A stretch of 44,405 bases of DNA from Lentibacillus kapialis (lineage in GTDB: Bacteria > Bacillota > Bacilli > Bacillales > Amphibacillaceae), in assembly GCF_014646635.1 (NCBI RefSeq), contig NZ_BMNQ01000025.1:1-44405 (forward strand), in the 5' to 3' direction. The notes beneath the pieces were generated by a model. The model had not been told where the DNA came from. It saw only the letters and a list, made by a program, of their open reading frames with translations, and did no database searches. A program made the position numbers and the translations under genes. Shown here piece after piece: positions 42,626 through 44,405 of the stretch. The first letter of the stretch is position 1. Every line of letters starts with the position of its first letter.

Positions 42626-44026
42626 ATGGCGACTTATACATTTCCTGAAAATTTTTGGTGGGGCAGTGCTGCTTCAGCAACTCAAACTGAGGGTGCAGCC
42701 CATATCGATGGAAAGGGAGACAATATCTGGGATTACTGGTATCAGCAAGAGCCCAATCGATTTTACAATCAAGTTGGTCCTGAACATACCTCGCGCTTTT
42801 ATGAGCGGTATAAAGACGATATTCAAACGATGAAAAAGCTGGGACATAATTCCTTCCGCCTGTCGATTTCCTGGTCACGTCTCATTCCTGATGGAACGGG
42901 CGAGGTTAATCAAAAAGCTGTCCAATTCTATCATGATGTACTGGATGAATTGATCGCTGCGGGAATTGAGCCTTTTGTAAATTTATATCATTTCGATATG
43001 CCGCTTGTTTTGCAGGAAATGGGCGGCTGGGAAAACCGGAAAGTAGTGGAAGCATTTGCGGATTATGCCAAGACGTGTTTTAGCTTATTTGGCGGTAAGG
43101 TTACGAAATGGTTTACGCAGAATGAGCCGATTGTACCGGTCGAAGCGGGATATTTGTACGATTCGCACTATCCTAATGTGGTGGATTTCAAACGAGCTGT
43201 CCAAGTAGGCTATCATTCGGCTGTTGCAAGTGCTATGGCGATTAAGGCCTTTAAAGACGGGGATTATAAAGGGAAAATAGGTATTATTTTAAATGTGACG
43301 CCTTCTTATCCGAGAAGCCATCATCCAGCTGATCAAAAAGCAGGCAGGATTGCCGATTTGTTTTTCAACAAATCATTTCTGGATGTGTCCGTGAAAGGTA
43401 CATTTCCTGACGAACTGGTGCAAATTCTAAGCGATCACAGTATGTTGCCGTCCACAGAACCAATGGATGAAAAGCTTTTACAGGAAAATACGGTGGATAT
43501 TTTGGGTGTGAACTACTACCAGCCGAGACGGGTCAAAGCAAAAGAGTACATGCCACATCCGGACGCCCCATTGATGCCGGAGCACTTCTTTGATTTTTAT
43601 GATATGCCCGGGAAAAAGATGAATCCATATAGGGGCTGGGAAATCTATGAAAAAGGCATCTATGATATTCTAATCAATCTGAAAGAAAACTATGGCAATG
43701 TTGAATGTTTTATCTCAGAAAACGGAATGGGCGTACAGAATGAAGACCGTTTTAAGGATGAAGATGGCATTATTCAGGATGATTACCGGATTGCATTTTA
43801 CCAGGAGCATTTGAAATGGGTACATGCGGCGATCCAGCAAGGGTCGAATGTTAAGGGTTATCACGTATGGACGTTTATGGATAATTGGTCGTGGTTAAAT
43901 GCCTACAAGAATCGTTATGGTCTGGTATCGATAGATTTGGATAATGATGCCAAGCGTCACATTAAAAAGAGCGGGTCGTGGTTTCAGGAACTTGCTTTGA
44001 ATAATGGCTTTCGGGAAGAGGCGTAG
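42626..44026 (+). CDS. GH1 glycosidase, probable 6-phospho-beta-glycosidase
   Basis: 466 residues, a complete (beta/alpha)8 GH1 enzyme. It opens FPENFWWGSAASATQTEGAA; the acid/base is Glu167 in WFTQNEPIV and the nucleophile Glu365 in CFISENGMG. In glucosidases a Glu in WEW binds the sugar; here the motif is WSWLNAYKNRYG, with Ser in that place and a downstream Tyr, as in phospho-glycosidases such as LacG, though the Lys is shifted by one. So a 6-phosphorylated substrate is likely but not certain. GGAGG precedes the ATG and the gene follows the ROK kinase by 12 bases. Confidence 0.83.
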   Translation: MATYTFPENFWWGSAASATQTEGAAHIDGKGDNIWDYWYQQEPNRFYNQVGPEHTSRFYERYKDDIQTMKKLGHNSFRLSISWSRLIPDGTGEVNQKAVQFYHDVLDELIAAGIEPFVNLYHFDMPLVLQEMGGWENRKVVEAFADYAKTCFSLFGGKVTKWFTQNEPIVPVEAGYLYDSHYPNVVDFKRAVQVGYHSAVASAMAIKAFKDGDYKGKIGIILNVTPSYPRSHHPADQKAGRIADLFFNKSFLDVSVKGTFPDELVQILSDHSMLPSTEPMDEKLLQENTVDILGVNYYQPRRVKAKEYMPHPDAPLMPEHFFDFYDMPGKKMNPYRGWEIYEKGIYDILINLKENYGNVECFISENGMGVQNEDRFKDEDGIIQDDYRIAFYQEHLKWVHAAIQQGSNVKGYHVWTFMDNWSWLNAYKNRYGLVSIDLDNDAKRHIKKSGSWFQELALNNGFREEA

Positions 44027-44100
44027 TGGTCCAGGTCTCATATAAGTTACGGCCATCCAGTGTGAGGTGCGGGAATAGACCGGCGGAGATGACTTATTAA

Positions 44101-44188
44101 ATAACGTCAGAAAGTATAAATAATGGATGACCTTATAAGAAACGCTTCGGCATTCGCTATAAGGCGAGGCGAATGCCGAGTTTTTCTA
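44101..44188 (+). repeat. Hairpin-leader repeat, copy H (intact)
   Basis: ATAACGTCAGAAAGTATAAA, then TAATGGATGACCTTATAAGA, then an intact 11-bp stem TCGGCATTCGC / GCGAATGCCGA and GTTTTTCTAG. It lies 75 bases after the GH1 gene. Here it could be the terminator of the mannoside operon, the leader of the next gene beyond the window, or both. Confidence 0.85.
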
Positions 44189-44366
44189 GAAAGATCAGAA
44201 AGTATATAATTTTTAGCCCTATTGATACTTCGTCGAATATTGCCACGTCCGGCTCTAGCACTAATGCTGTAGCGTGACGCCTCGATAAGTCAATAGCGAT
44301 TCGCTTGCGCTCCTAAAGTGTTTCCTTTATCTCCCGTGGGCCCTGATCGGCTAAAACCGCCGCGAT
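44189..44366. other. Gene-free stretch at the window end
   Basis: No reading frame of note. It separates repeat copy H from a copy of the CCTCATTCCGCTA-type repeat. Confidence 0.5.
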
Positions 44367-44405
44367 AGTTTTGCCCTGTTTTCACACGAATAGCGGAATG
44401 AGGAA
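44367..44405 (+). repeat. Copy of the AATAGCGGAATGAGGA repeat
   Basis: AGTTTTGCCCTGTTTTCAC, then ACGAATAGCGGAATGAGGA. It matches the reverse complement of about 10805-10845 almost base for base and is cut by the window edge. Confidence 0.8.

Overview
The window looks like chromosome of a low-to-moderate GC Firmicute of the family Bacillaceae, probably a halotolerant genus such as Virgibacillus, Oceanobacillus or Lentibacillus. The grounds are strong AGGAGG ribosome binding sites, a YqhG/YqhH pair, a LutABC/LutP/LutR lactate locus, a SigO-YvrJ-RsoA type split sigma factor locus, CcpA-type cre boxes, and several Bacillaceae-style intergenic repeats. The genus is inferred from gene content only. 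No rRNA, tRNA, CRISPR array or prophage was seen.

Layout. 1-1060: 3' remnant of an IS110 transposase, a 13-unit tandem repeat and a terminator. 1190-4180 (minus): SNF2 helicase YqhH and YqhG. 4370-9307: two inverted copies of a ~220-bp MITE bracket a MurR/RpiR regulator, an M20 amidohydrolase, a GNAT acyltransferase and an N-succinylamino-acid racemase. This set matches the known pathway converting D- to L-amino acids through N-succinyl intermediates. 9324-10403: YkvI-family membrane protein, followed by a gene-free tract of nested inverted repeats. 11123-14735: MerR regulator, acyl-CoA synthetase and acyl-CoA dehydrogenase operon. 15102-16553 (minus): gapN. 16797-18168: a 30-aa holin-like toxin and the split sigma factor locus. 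18685-20703: M28 glutamate-carboxypeptidase-like gene interrupted by one amber codon. 21246-22220: P1/S58 peptidase. 22667-29543: lactate locus (lutP, lutR, lutABC) between two related 21-bp tandem arrays. 29597-33914: RocB-like peptidase, DDAH, an arginine-deiminase-fold hydrolase and an IclR regulator, followed by an AGCS symporter whose promoter carries the same kind of palindrome. 36184-44026: PTS EIIBC and EIIA, GH38 alpha-mannosidase, RpiR regulator, ROK kinase and GH1 enzyme, probably for uptake and hydrolysis of a phosphorylated mannosyl compound such as mannosylglycerate.

The most striking unexplained feature is a family of eight similar, co-oriented elements of about 75-90 bp, one of them partial. 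Each has a conserved AT-rich 5' block followed by a terminator-like hairpin. Six of the seven full copies lie just upstream of a plus-strand gene; the last one is near the window edge, so its downstream gene is not visible. In at least one case a good promoter lies upstream of the element, so the transcript must cross it. That geometry fits either a conditional terminator (leader RNA) or a mobile terminator repeat. It deserves a genome-wide search and a structure test.
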